Shown here piece after piece: positions 1 through 9,390 of a DNA stretch of 35,400 bases. The notes under the pieces are model-generated. The model was not told where the DNA came from, did not search any database, and saw only the letters and a program-made list of their open reading frames with translations. This DNA is from Candidatus Sumerlaeota bacterium (GTDB lineage Bacteria; Sumerlaeota; Sumerlaeia; MWCT01; JAUWMI01): positions 1-35,400 of the forward strand of contig JAUWMI010000044.1 of NCBI GenBank assembly GCA_030613245.1, written 5' to 3'. How positions within the stretch are numbered: the stretch's first letter is position 1; each line of letters opens with the position of its first letter. The translations under genes were made by a program, and so were the position numbers.

Positions 1-1
1 C

Positions 2-697
2 GGCGGTGCGTCTCCCGCCGCGTCGGGCACGGATTACGACCTCTACTTTGTGCCACCAGCAAATGATCCCGCTGCCATGCTTGCGTTCGACCTGCTTAAC
101 TTTAATCCTGACGATGCGGCAACGGCAGAACTTTCGCTGGATACGGTTACGGTTGATCGCTTTGCACTGGATTCGCTATCAACTCCGACAGTTGTTCAGG
201 ATTACACGTTCGAGCTGAGCCAGGACGGCTGGACAACGGGAGGCGCATCGATAGCGTTCGGTTCGCCCCAGTATATCTATTCTAGCGGTGCGCTTGAGCT
301 GCGGGCAATAACCAACACGAATACGTTTGGCTTCTGGGGCAACAATCCAGCGGATATAACAATAGAGGCGAACAAACTGTATCGAGGGACATTCGAAGTG
401 CGGACAGACGTGACCAATCAGGCACTGGTACCAGAGATGCGGTTGCGGTACAACACCGGGAATCTGCAAGCCTCGCACACCTTCGGCATTTCAAGCATTG
501 GTGACGGGGCAAATTCCCCGGGCACCACAAACACAACATATGACAGGCTCTACTTCTTGCCACCGACGAACTGCGTCGGTGAAGACTTGCTCATTTCATT
601 CGACATACTCAACTTTAATCCCGACGACGCACCAACCGCAAGCCTGATCCTCGACCGCGCAATTATAGAGACTATTGAACCCCCGGCCTTGCCCTGA
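2..697 (+). CDS. C-terminal part of a secreted surface protein, paralogue of the next gene (5' partial)
   Basis: The reading frame is open from the left edge of the window to the TGA at 695-697, so only the last ~231 residues are seen and the true start lies outside. The visible part aligns without gaps of note to the last ~235 residues of the giant protein that follows. It has the end of one module (GGASPAA, YFVPPAND, LAFDLLNFNPDDA) and then one complete second module (TNTNTFGFWG, ADITIEANKLYRGTFEVRTD, LVPEMRLRYNT, FDILNFNPDDAPTASL). Both proteins stop right after PPALP. I do not recognise this module as a named family; its all-beta look suggests a jelly-roll or carbohydrate-binding-like fold, which is inference. 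The gene is in tandem with its paralogue, 185 bp upstream of it, so duplication of a whole or partial gene is likely. Function is unknown beyond probable export. Confidence 0.85.
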   Translation, partial: GGASPAASGTDYDLYFVPPANDPAAMLAFDLLNFNPDDAATAELSLDTVTVDRFALDSLSTPTVVQDYTFELSQDGWTTGGASIAFGSPQYIYSSGALELRAITNTNTFGFWGNNPADITIEANKLYRGTFEVRTDVTNQALVPEMRLRYNTGNLQASHTFGISSIGDGANSPGTTNTTYDRLYFLPPTNCVGEDLLISFDILNFNPDDAPTASLILDRAIIETIEPPALP

Positions 698-698
698 T

Positions 699-771
699 CC
701 GCCTTCGGCGGTAATGCGTGCCTTCGGCGGACAAGTTTTGCAGGTAGGGGCACGCCGTGGCGTGCCTCTAC
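699..771. repeat. Two intergenic palindromes: CCGCC-TTC-GGCGG hairpin and a GTAG-footed hairpin
   Basis: A 5 bp GC hairpin (699-711) starts 2 bases after the stop codon of the upstream gene and could help end its transcript, though no T-run follows. At 744-771 is a 28 bp palindrome starting GTAGGGGCACGCC, with a 2-base loop and one mismatch in a 13 bp stem. It belongs to the same family as the copies at 10217, 19995, 24249 and 27718. Confidence 0.7.
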
Positions 772-804
772 TACTCGCCATTCAGACTAACTGCGAAAAA
801 GCTT

Positions 805-869
805 GATTCTGGTCGGGAGCAGTGAAATAAGAAGCTTGGAGGACCGAATCCTGAGGAATCAGGCTTTTT
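805..869 (+). promoter_or_regulatory. Structured leader with terminator-like hairpin before the giant gene
   Basis: GATTC-T-GGTC (805-814) can pair with GACCGAATC (842-850) to make a 9 bp stem with one bulged T around a 27-base loop. It is followed directly by CCTGA-GGAA-TCAGG (850-863) and CTTTTTG, which looks like a weak intrinsic terminator. The ribosome binding site of the next gene (GGGGGAG, 872-878) follows at once. This may simply end the upstream transcript, or it may be an attenuator for the giant gene. It does not match a riboswitch class I know. Confidence 0.4.
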
Positions 870-882
870 GAGGGGGAGTAAA

Positions 883-3800
883 ATGCAGAAGATTCGTTCT
901 CAGAGCCGATTGGCAATATGCAAGCCGGCTTCGCTAAAAATACCAATTCTTCTAGCGTTAATCTGCTTTCTTAACGTCTCTCTGGTATGCGCCGCAGCGA
1001 CAATAAACGTCCCTGCAGACTATCTAACAATTCAGGCAGCCATCAACGCCGCATTCGATGCCGATGAAATCATTGTCTCCCCGGGCGCCTACTACGAAAA
1101 CATAAACTTCAACGGCAAAAACATTATCCTGCGCTCCACCGACCGCACCAGTAAAACCATAGTTGCCACCACCATCATTGATGGTAGAAGCACTGACAGC
1201 GTAGTGACCTTCTCCGGCACAGAACTGGCCAACTGTGTCATCTCCGGCTTTACCATTGCCAATGGCTATAGTGGCCGAGGCGGTGGTGGTATCTACGGCA
1301 ATGGTACTCTGGCAACCATCCAATACAACAATATTACAACAAACACTGCATACTACCACTACTACCATTATGGTAGTCCTTGTGGTGCGGGCATTAATGA
1401 CTGTGACGGCACTATACAGAATAATACGATCTCGGGCAACACAGCCGATAGGGATGGCGGCGGGCTCTATGGTTGCGAGGGCATTATTCTAAACAATACC
1501 ATCTTCGGCAACTCGGCTTCTGGTGGCGGTGGGCTCGCGTATTGCAATGGCACTATACAGAACAATAGGATCTGGGAGAACCTGGCAAAGTATAGTGGCG
1601 GTGGGCTTTACTGGTGCAATGGCGCCATCTTGAACAACATCATCTGTGAGAACTCATCATGGAACAACGGCGGAGGACTTGCTCGGTGCGGCGGCATAAT
1701 TCAGGATAACACTATCTCCAACAACTCTGCTGATAAACTCGGCGGCGGGATGTCCGATTGTAACGGCACCATCCTGAACAATACCATCTGGGGAAACCAG
1801 GCTGAGTACTATGGTGGTGGGCTCTACGGGTGCTGCAGTAACATCAGAAACTGTATTGTCTGGCAAAATACCGCCACTACAGACACCCAACTTGCATATT
1901 GCGCTACGCCCTATAATAGCTGCATTCAAGATTGGACCGGTGCGGGAAGAGGGAACATCTCAGCCGATCCGAGATTCGTTGATCCATACTATGGGGATTA
2001 TCACCTCCAGGGCGACTCTCCCTGTATTGATTCAGGCAATAAACTATATCTGACTGGTGAATACATTGCAGATATTGATGGGGAATGCCGAATAGCTGGT
2101 GAATCTTTGGATATAGGAAGTGATGAGTACGGCAGTTCCCCAGACCGTGATGGCGATCTTTTAGCGGACAGTGATGAGACCACTCATGGTACAGACCTCA
2201 ACAACCCGGACACAGATGATGATGGTTTACAAGACGGCGTTGAAGTGCTTCGCGGCACAAATCCAGCGGTTTTTGATACACCTCCAGGAATTTCCATTCC
2301 TGCTGATTATCTCTCCATCCAGCAAGCCCTGTTTCTGGCTTTTACCTCGGAAGTAATTACCCTACTCCCGGGAACGTATACTGAGAATATCCACTTCCTT
2401 GGGAAGAATGTGATCCTACGCTCAACCAACCCAACCAGCCCGGCCATTGTCGCCAGTACCATTATTGATGGTGGAAGCACCGATACGGTGGTTACCTTCG
2501 CTGGCACGGAACTCACCACCTGCGTCCTTTCCGGCTTCACCATTGCCAATGGTTACGGGCTCTACGGCGGTGGTATTTATGGCAACGGCTCGCTAGCGAC
2601 GATTCAGAACAACAACATAACAACAAATACTGCAGTAGCAATAGTGCGTTGGCCTGAATATTATCATTATGACGGCTGCGGGGGCGGACTTTCCGACTGC
2701 GACGGCACTATCCAGAACAGCACAATCTCGGGCAACTGGGCAGAAAGAAAAGGCGCAGGGCTCTATGATTGTGATGGAACCATCCGGGACAATCCCATTG
2801 TGGCCAACTCGGGAGAGTGCCTTGGTGCAGGGTTGTCAGAATGCGACGGTACTATCCAGCACAATAGCATATCGAATAATTCGGCGAGTAGCGGGGGCGG
2901 ACTTTATGAGTGCTCTGGCATCATCAAAGACAATACTATCTTCCGAAACACCGCTCATTATTACGGCGCAGGCCTTAGTAGTTGCGATGGCATAATCGAA
3001 AGCAATATAATCTCTGGTAACTCGGCTGGGCATGGTGGTGGAGGGTTTTTTCTCTGCGAAGCCATCATCCAGAACAATATCATTTCCGGTAACTCAGCAA
3101 AGTTCACCGGCGGCGGGCTTGCTTCTTGCTCTGGCACCATCCAGAACAATACCATCTTCGGCAACTCGGCTGATCGTGGAGGCGGGCTCTACTGGAGCAG
3201 CAGACCAGTCAATTGTATCATTTGGGCAAATATTCCCCATCAGACTTACTGGTGCCCCGATCCGGCTTATTGTTGCATAGAGCATTGGACAGAGGGCGGC
3301 ATTGGAAATATCAGTTCCGATCCTCAATTAGTTGACCCAGCCAACGCCGATTTTCATCTTCTCCCTAATTCGCCCTGTATAGATGCAGGAGGCACGGTTA
3401 CTTTAGCTCAGGACTTTGAAGGTGACCCGAGACCCTGGAATGGGTCTGCCGAGCCCCGTGGTGACGGCTCGGACTTTGACATCGGCGCGGATGAGTATTA
3501 TATTCCACCTACACCCACTCCAACCCCAACGCCTTCACCCACCCCTTGCGTGATCTATGTTCCGGAGGACTATACTCTTATCCAGGATGCCATAGATGCT
3601 GCTGCCGAGGGCTGCGAGATCATTGTCTCCCCAGGCACCTACTACGAAAACATAAACTTCTTCGGCAAAAACATCATCCTGCGCTCTACGGATCCTACCA
3701 GTCCAACCGTAGTCGCCAGCACCATCATCGACGGGAGCTTGTTCGGCTCCGTCGTGACTTTCTCTGGCAGTGAAGACGAAACTTGTGTCCTCTCTGGCTT

Positions 3801-6800
3801 CACTATCACCAACGGCAGGGCTAGAGATGGTGGCGGAATCTTTGCCGACAGTACCGAGGCAACTATACAATACAACAATATAACAGGAAATAGGGCCTAC
3901 GGGCATGGCGGTGGGCTGTGTGGGTGCAACGGCACTGGGGCAACTATACAATACAACAATATAACAGGAAATATCGCCTACGATGATGGCGGTGGACTCT
4001 ATGGATTCGACGGCACTATCCAGAACAATACCATCTCTGACAACTTGGCTACTGGAGATTATGCATTTGGCGGCGGGCTCTCAGAGTGCCACGGCACCAT
4101 CCAGAACAATACCATCTCTGACAACTCGGCTCGCCATGGCGGCGGGCTGTACTCGTGCGACGGCATTATCCAGAACAATATCATCTCACACAACTCGGCC
4201 ACTGGCAAATATGGAACTGGCGGCGGCCTCGCTTCGTGCAACGGCATCATCCAGAACAATATCATCTCACATAACTCAGCTAGTAGTGAAACTTATGGAG
4301 GTGCCGGGCTTATTTTTTGTTACGGCACCATCCAAAATAATACCATCTCACACAACTCGGCTACAGGGACAGATGCAGTTGGTGGTGGACTCTACGATTG
4401 CGACGGTGCCATCAGAAACTGTATTATCTGGCGCAATACTGCCTCATCAGCTCCTCAACTTTATCGGTGCTCCACGCCGTCTTATTCTTGCATCCAGGAT
4501 TGGACCGGCGGCGGCACTGGAAATATTTACTTTGACCCTGCACTGGTTGACCCCGATAATGGTGATTTTCATGTTCGGCCCGTTTCTCCGTGTATTGATG
4601 CAGGAGGCACTGTTACTTTGGGCCAAGATTTTGAAGGCGATCCCAGACCCTATGATGCAATATCAAATCCCTATGGAGACGGATCTGACTTTGATATCGG
4701 TGCCGATGAATTCATTGGCATTTTATCACCAAATTACCCGCCTGAGAAACCAACCAATATATCACCAGCGAATGGGGCGACTGGCGTTTTATTGATCCTT
4801 ACTTTGGAAAGCTCTACTTTTGCAGACCCGAACGCGGGTGAGCTCCATTTTGCCAGTCAGTGGCAAATTGATGACAACAGAGATTTCTCCAGTCCTGACT
4901 ATGACAGTGGCTTTGATACTGTACACAAGATAAGCATAATTGCTACGCCAAGAGATATGAAAACTTTGACTATGTACTATTGGCGAGTCAGACACATGGA
5001 CAATCGCAATAAATGGAGCGAGTGGTCTGACCCAACAAATTTTACCACTAAAGCACCCATAGTGCTTGCCGTGCCGGATGATTATTCAACTATTCAACAG
5101 GCGATAGATGCTGCCACTGACGGCGACGAAATCATAGTCTCCCCGGGCATTTACTATGAGAGCATTAACTTCAATGGCAAGAATATCGTCCTTCGTTCTA
5201 TTGACCCCACGAACCCTTCAGTGGTTGCCAGCACCATCATTGATGGCAATCGCGCTTTTGACTCCGTTGTGAGGTTTTCGGGAAGGGAACACACCACCTG
5301 CGTTCTCTCCGGCTTTACCATAACAAACGGCGCTGCTCCCTATGGTGGTGGTATAAATGGTGGTGGTATAGCTGGAATAGGCACTCAGGCAACAATCCAG
5401 CACAATAATATAACCAACAATGCTGCCTATTACAACGGATTGTATGGGGGTAATGGTGGAGGCCTGACTGGTTGTGACGGCACCATCGAGTTCAACAATA
5501 TATCTGGAAACCTTGCTACATATTTTGGAGGAGGCCTTAAATCTTGCGACGGCATTATCCAGAACAATGTTATCTCGCAAAACGTCTCTCGTATGGGTGA
5601 AGGTGGCGGGCTCTATTATTGCCGTGGCACAATACAGAACAATACCATTTCGGGCAACTCGGCTAGCAGAGGCGGCGGGCTGGCATATTGCCCGCGTGCC
5701 ATCATTAGAAATTGTATTATCTGGCAAAATATCGCCCCTTCAGGCCCGCAGCTTCGTGATGATTCCTCCACACCTTCTTATTCTTGCATCCAGGATTGGA
5801 CAGGCGGAGGGACCGGGAATATTTCCTTTGATCCCCAATTAGTTGACCCTGACAATGGCGATTTCCATCTCCAGTCAACTTCTCAGTGCATAGATGCAGG
5901 CGGCACTGTTACTTTGGCTCAAGACTTTGAAGGTGACCCAAGGCCTTGGGATGCCACAAGCGAGCCGCGTGGTGATGGCTCTGATTACGACATCGGCGCG
6001 GATGAGTATTATATTCCACCTACACCCACTCCAACTCCAACGCCTTCACCCACACCTTGCGTGATCTATGTTCCGGAGAACTATACCCTTATCCAGGATG
6101 CCATAGATGCCGCTGCCGAGGGCTGCGAGATCATTGTTTCCCCGGACACCTACTACGAGAATATCAACTTCTTCGGCAAAAACATCATCCTGCGCTCTAC
6201 GGATCCTACCAGTCCTACCGTAGTCGCCAGTACTATCATTGACGGAAATCAAGCTGGTTCCGTGGTCATATTCACAGGTGCAGAAAATGAATCCTGCGTC
6301 CTTGCCGGTTTTACCATTACCAGTGGTTATGCTCCGTATGGGGGTGGCATCAATGGCAATATCAACGGAAGCTCGGCAGATTTGGGCACCCTGGCAACTA
6401 TCCAATATAACCATATAACTTCAAACACTGCGTATAATAGCTTTCCTAGTGGTGTTGGTGGCGGACTTTACAATTGTGATGGTATCATAAAGAATAATAT
6501 CATCTCTGGCAACTCAGCTGAGTCACTTGGCGGTGGACTATGCTATTGTGACGGCATCATACAGGACAATACTATCTCACAAAACTCCGCTCATTACGGC
6601 GGAGGTCTCAATAGATGCAACGCTACAATAAAAAACAACATCATCTCTGATAACATCGCGCAGGAGTCAGGTGGTGGGCTTACTTATTGCCATGGCATCA
6701 TTGATAGAAATATTATCTCAGGCAACACTGCAGATTATGGTGGTGGGCTTGATTTCTGCCGCGGAACGATTCGGAATAATATTATTCGAGATAACATAGC

Positions 6801-9390
6801 CAGGTATTCCGAAGGCAGAGGCGGAGGAATATCTAATTGCGACGGCACAATAATAAATAATACGATTTTCAGAAATTCAGCTCCTGGAACCTCTGGTAAC
6901 GGAGGTGGCCTCTCGGGATGCAAAGGTACCCTCATAAACAATACCATTTATGGCAATTCAGCAGGGGAAAAAGCAGGTGGCCTCTCGGGATGCCATGGAT
7001 TTATCATTAATTGCATAATTTGGGGGAACTCCGCTCCTGCCGACAGTCAGGTGTGGGGTGTCAATCCTCCTTTTTACAGCTGTGTTCAGAATGGAGGCGA
7101 TAGCACACGGGGAACTATATCAGCCGATCCAAGATTCCTTGACCCTGCGAATGGAGACTTTCATCTCCACTCGGACTCACCTTGTATTGATGCTGGGAAT
7201 AAATACTATCTTTATGGGGGATACTTAGCTGATATGGATGGGGAATGTCGAATAATTGGCAGTAATGTAGATATGGGGAGCCATGAGTATGGTAGTTCGC
7301 TTGACAACGATGGAGATCTGCTCGTAGATAGTGAAGAGGGCGCTCACGGGTGCGATGCCAATAATCCCGACACTGATGGAGATGGATTATTAGATGGTTT
7401 AGAAGTGATACGGGGCACTGACCCAATTATCTTCAACACCCCTCCTGGAATTTCGGTTCCTACCGACTATCCTCTTATTCAGCAAGCATTATTCCTGGCT
7501 TTTCCCTCCGAGGAGATAACCATCTCACCGGGCACTTATTATGAGCGAATTCATATTCTGGGGAAGAACATGACGTTACAGAGTTCCAGTCCTCTTGATA
7601 GCCGTATCGTTGATGATACTGTAATTGATGGAGAAGGGCTCTTTACCGTTATAACCTTTGAGGGTACTGAAGATGAGACCTGTGTTGTGAAAGGATTATC
7701 GATTCGAAATGGCGGCTCTGCGCTTAGCGGCGGAGGGATATGTGGCAACAGAACAAAGGCGACAATTGAGAATAACAAAATTGTGAACAACATGGCCCGG
7801 AATGATGGCGCCGGAATATCCTGGTTTAATGGTATTATACAAAACAATGCTATAGTAGGAAACTCGGTTATTTGGGGTAGTGGAGGAGGACTTTGCTATT
7901 GCTGGGAAGCAACCATTCAGAACAATATCATAGCCGGCAATTCTGCCTATTATGGCGGCGGAATGTTTCGCTGCGACGATATCATACAGAACAATACTAT
8001 CTGGGGCAACTCGGCTACCGGTGGAGCATATTCTCGTGGCGGAGGGCTCGAAGATTGCGACGGTACTATCAGAAACTGTACAATCTGGGCAAATACTGCC
8101 GTGTCTATGGGTGATCAGCTTCATGAGTGCTCCACGCCTTCTTATAGTTGCATTCAGGATTGGACCGAGGGCGGCACGGGGAATATCTCTTCTGATCCGC
8201 AATTAGTAGACCCGGCAAATGGTGACTTCCGCTTGCGGTCCACGTCACCTTGCGTAGATGCGGGGGCTCTTATCGCTGACTTAACGAAGGACCTCGAAGG
8301 TGACCCGAGACCCTGGGATGGCACCTCGGAACCCCGTGGGGATGGCTCTGACTACGACATCGGCACGGATGAATACATAGGTCCTATTAGGTACGATTTC
8401 GCTGGTTCAGATGAGGGCTGGAGAGCGGGCACGGCAGTGATTTTCTCGGAACCGCAGTGGATGTTTGAGCCTGGAAGCCTGAAATTGATTTCGCACACCA
8501 ATACCAACACCTTTGGCTTCTGGGTGAGCCCAGAGAACGCTATTCCCGCGAATGAACAGTATCTCTATCGCGCGCAGTTCGTGGTCTCAACTGACGTGAC
8601 GGAGCCACCCCTTGTTCCGCAGATTCGTCTGCGCGTGAATGCGAGAAATTTTCAGCAGGCGGATTACCTTACCATTGACAGCAATGGTGACGGCGGTGCG
8701 TCGCCCGCCGCGGCGGGCACAACCTACGAACTCTATTTTATACCCCCAGCGAATGATGACTATTGCATGATGGCTTTTGATCTGCTGAACTTTAATCCTT
8801 CGGATGCCCCCGATGCAGAGCTAGCTCTGGAGAGCGTGCTCGTCGAGCGCTTCAGACTGGATACTCTGGATGAGTCTACGACAATAACCTGGACCTATGA
8901 TTTTGAGTCGAGTCAAGAGTTCTGGTTTACCGGTAATGGAACTCCTGAGTTTACCGATCCCGAGTCCTTTTGGGCTGATGGAGCGTTGCATTTGCGGTCA
9001 ACGACAAATACCAACACGTTCGGCTACTGGGGGAGTGATCCGGCGGATATAACGATTGAGGCAAACCAATTGTATCGGGGAACGTTTGAGGTAAGAACAG
9101 ACGAACCGGAGCGAAGCCTTGTGCCACAGATGCGCCTGCGGTTCAACACCGCCAATTTGCAAGCATCGCGCTCGCTTGAAATCGCCAGCGCAGGTGACGG
9201 CGCAAATTCCCCGGGTACCGCAAACACCACATACGCCCGGCTCTACTTCTTGCCTCCAGCGAACTGCGTCGGCGAAGGCTTAATCGTTTCGTTCGACATA
9301 CTCAACTTCAATCCCGGAGATGCACCAACTGCCAGCCTGGTTCTCGACCGGGCAACCATCGAGACTCTCTCACCTCCGGCCTTGCCCTGA
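883..9390 (+). CDS. Giant secreted multi-module right-handed parallel beta-helix protein (2835 aa)
   Basis: The ATG at 883 is chosen because GGGGGAG lies 5 bases upstream and a signal peptide follows (basic start, then hydrophobic residues ~17-36 ending CAAA). Six beta-helix modules start near residues 43, 470, 890, 1395, 1727 and 2190. Each opens with a 'VPxDYxxIQxAIDAA' coil and a 'GKNIxLRS' coil, runs through coils of about 21-24 residues of the type GGGLxxCDGTIQNNTISGNSA, and ends 'SPCIDAG...DIGADEY', as in choice-of-anchor Q proteins. Linkers are calcium-binding thrombospondin-3-like Asp repeats (~421-455, ~2140-2176), PTPTPTPTPSPTP (~876, ~1713) and a fibronectin III-like domain (~1286-1390). 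Residues ~2503-2835 hold two copies of the C-terminal module shared with the upstream gene. Each coil carries a Cys at the same place. The fold suggests a surface adhesin or polysaccharide-binding/lyase-like protein; no catalytic residues can be assigned. No C-terminal membrane anchor or sorting motif is recognised. Confidence 0.9.
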   Translation: MQKIRSQSRLAICKPASLKIPILLALICFLNVSLVCAAATINVPADYLTIQAAINAAFDADEIIVSPGAYYENINFNGKNIILRSTDRTSKTIVATTIIDGRSTDSVVTFSGTELANCVISGFTIANGYSGRGGGGIYGNGTLATIQYNNITTNTAYYHYYHYGSPCGAGINDCDGTIQNNTISGNTADRDGGGLYGCEGIILNNTIFGNSASGGGGLAYCNGTIQNNRIWENLAKYSGGGLYWCNGAILNNIICENSSWNNGGGLARCGGIIQDNTISNNSADKLGGGMSDCNGTILNNTIWGNQAEYYGGGLYGCCSNIRNCIVWQNTATTDTQLAYCATPYNSCIQDWTGAGRGNISADPRFVDPYYGDYHLQGDSPCIDSGNKLYLTGEYIADIDGECRIAGESLDIGSDEYGSSPDRDGDLLADSDETTHGTDLNNPDTDDDGLQDGVEVLRGTNPAVFDTPPGISIPADYLSIQQALFLAFTSEVITLLPGTYTENIHFLGKNVILRSTNPTSPAIVASTIIDGGSTDTVVTFAGTELTTCVLSGFTIANGYGLYGGGIYGNGSLATIQNNNITTNTAVAIVRWPEYYHYDGCGGGLSDCDGTIQNSTISGNWAERKGAGLYDCDGTIRDNPIVANSGECLGAGLSECDGTIQHNSISNNSASSGGGLYECSGIIKDNTIFRNTAHYYGAGLSSCDGIIESNIISGNSAGHGGGGFFLCEAIIQNNIISGNSAKFTGGGLASCSGTIQNNTIFGNSADRGGGLYWSSRPVNCIIWANIPHQTYWCPDPAYCCIEHWTEGGIGNISSDPQLVDPANADFHLLPNSPCIDAGGTVTLAQDFEGDPRPWNGSAEPRGDGSDFDIGADEYYIPPTPTPTPTPSPTPCVIYVPEDYTLIQDAIDAAAEGCEIIVSPGTYYENINFFGKNIILRSTDPTSPTVVASTIIDGSLFGSVVTFSGSEDETCVLSGFTITNGRARDGGGIFADSTEATIQYNNITGNRAYGHGGGLCGCNGTGATIQYNNITGNIAYDDGGGLYGFDGTIQNNTISDNLATGDYAFGGGLSECHGTIQNNTISDNSARHGGGLYSCDGIIQNNIISHNSATGKYGTGGGLASCNGIIQNNIISHNSASSETYGGAGLIFCYGTIQNNTISHNSATGTDAVGGGLYDCDGAIRNCIIWRNTASSAPQLYRCSTPSYSCIQDWTGGGTGNIYFDPALVDPDNGDFHVRPVSPCIDAGGTVTLGQDFEGDPRPYDAISNPYGDGSDFDIGADEFIGILSPNYPPEKPTNISPANGATGVLLILTLESSTFADPNAGELHFASQWQIDDNRDFSSPDYDSGFDTVHKISIIATPRDMKTLTMYYWRVRHMDNRNKWSEWSDPTNFTTKAPIVLAVPDDYSTIQQAIDAATDGDEIIVSPGIYYESINFNGKNIVLRSIDPTNPSVVASTIIDGNRAFDSVVRFSGREHTTCVLSGFTITNGAAPYGGGINGGGIAGIGTQATIQHNNITNNAAYYNGLYGGNGGGLTGCDGTIEFNNISGNLATYFGGGLKSCDGIIQNNVISQNVSRMGEGGGLYYCRGTIQNNTISGNSASRGGGLAYCPRAIIRNCIIWQNIAPSGPQLRDDSSTPSYSCIQDWTGGGTGNISFDPQLVDPDNGDFHLQSTSQCIDAGGTVTLAQDFEGDPRPWDATSEPRGDGSDYDIGADEYYIPPTPTPTPTPSPTPCVIYVPENYTLIQDAIDAAAEGCEIIVSPDTYYENINFFGKNIILRSTDPTSPTVVASTIIDGNQAGSVVIFTGAENESCVLAGFTITSGYAPYGGGINGNINGSSADLGTLATIQYNHITSNTAYNSFPSGVGGGLYNCDGIIKNNIISGNSAESLGGGLCYCDGIIQDNTISQNSAHYGGGLNRCNATIKNNIISDNIAQESGGGLTYCHGIIDRNIISGNTADYGGGLDFCRGTIRNNIIRDNIARYSEGRGGGISNCDGTIINNTIFRNSAPGTSGNGGGLSGCKGTLINNTIYGNSAGEKAGGLSGCHGFIINCIIWGNSAPADSQVWGVNPPFYSCVQNGGDSTRGTISADPRFLDPANGDFHLHSDSPCIDAGNKYYLYGGYLADMDGECRIIGSNVDMGSHEYGSSLDNDGDLLVDSEEGAHGCDANNPDTDGDGLLDGLEVIRGTDPIIFNTPPGISVPTDYPLIQQALFLAFPSEEITISPGTYYERIHILGKNMTLQSSSPLDSRIVDDTVIDGEGLFTVITFEGTEDETCVVKGLSIRNGGSALSGGGICGNRTKATIENNKIVNNMARNDGAGISWFNGIIQNNAIVGNSVIWGSGGGLCYCWEATIQNNIIAGNSAYYGGGMFRCDDIIQNNTIWGNSATGGAYSRGGGLEDCDGTIRNCTIWANTAVSMGDQLHECSTPSYSCIQDWTEGGTGNISSDPQLVDPANGDFRLRSTSPCVDAGALIADLTKDLEGDPRPWDGTSEPRGDGSDYDIGTDEYIGPIRYDFAGSDEGWRAGTAVIFSEPQWMFEPGSLKLISHTNTNTFGFWVSPENAIPANEQYLYRAQFVVSTDVTEPPLVPQIRLRVNARNFQQADYLTIDSNGDGGASPAAAGTTYELYFIPPANDDYCMMAFDLLNFNPSDAPDAELALESVLVERFRLDTLDESTTITWTYDFESSQEFWFTGNGTPEFTDPESFWADGALHLRSTTNTNTFGYWGSDPADITIEANQLYRGTFEVRTDEPERSLVPQMRLRFNTANLQASRSLEIASAGDGANSPGTANTTYARLYFLPPANCVGEGLIVSFDILNFNPGDAPTASLVLDRATIETLSPPALP
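3481..3720 (+). repeat. Near-identical internal DNA duplication, copy 1 (PT linker plus start of beta-helix module 3)
   Basis: This block matches 5992-6231 with about 13 differences in 240 bases by eye, at an exact spacing of 2511 bp (837 codons), so the frame is kept. It covers the end of a module (DIGADEYY), the PTPTPTPTPSPTP linker and the first ~57 residues of the next module. Only a few differences change the protein (for example EDY/ENY and PGT/PDT). The flanks are far less alike, which points to gene conversion or a recent segmental duplication. Confidence 0.85.
5992..6231 (+). repeat. Near-identical internal DNA duplication, copy 2 (PT linker plus start of beta-helix module 5)
   Basis: This is the partner of the 3481-3720 block in the same gene. 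Both encode a PTPTPTPTPSPTP linker and the first coils of a beta-helix module (CVIYVPE, AIDAAAEGCEIIVSP, NINFFGKNIILRS). Recombination between the copies would remove or add exactly 837 residues in frame. Confidence 0.85.

Noticed and set aside
868-882. TTG start at 868 for the giant gene
   Set aside because: It overlaps the T-run of the hairpin and has no ribosome site; the ATG at 883 has GGGGGAG five bases upstream and leads directly into a signal peptide.
1380-8080. CRISPR-like periodic repeats
   Set aside because: The ~65-75 bp periodicity is codon-phased, varies in length and encodes beta-helix coils; there are no identical repeats with unique spacers and no cas genes.
3535-8202. Antisense frames of 100-170 codons within the giant gene
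   Set aside because: They are complements of the repeated coils, low in complexity and without start signals; the + strand frame is clearly the coding one.
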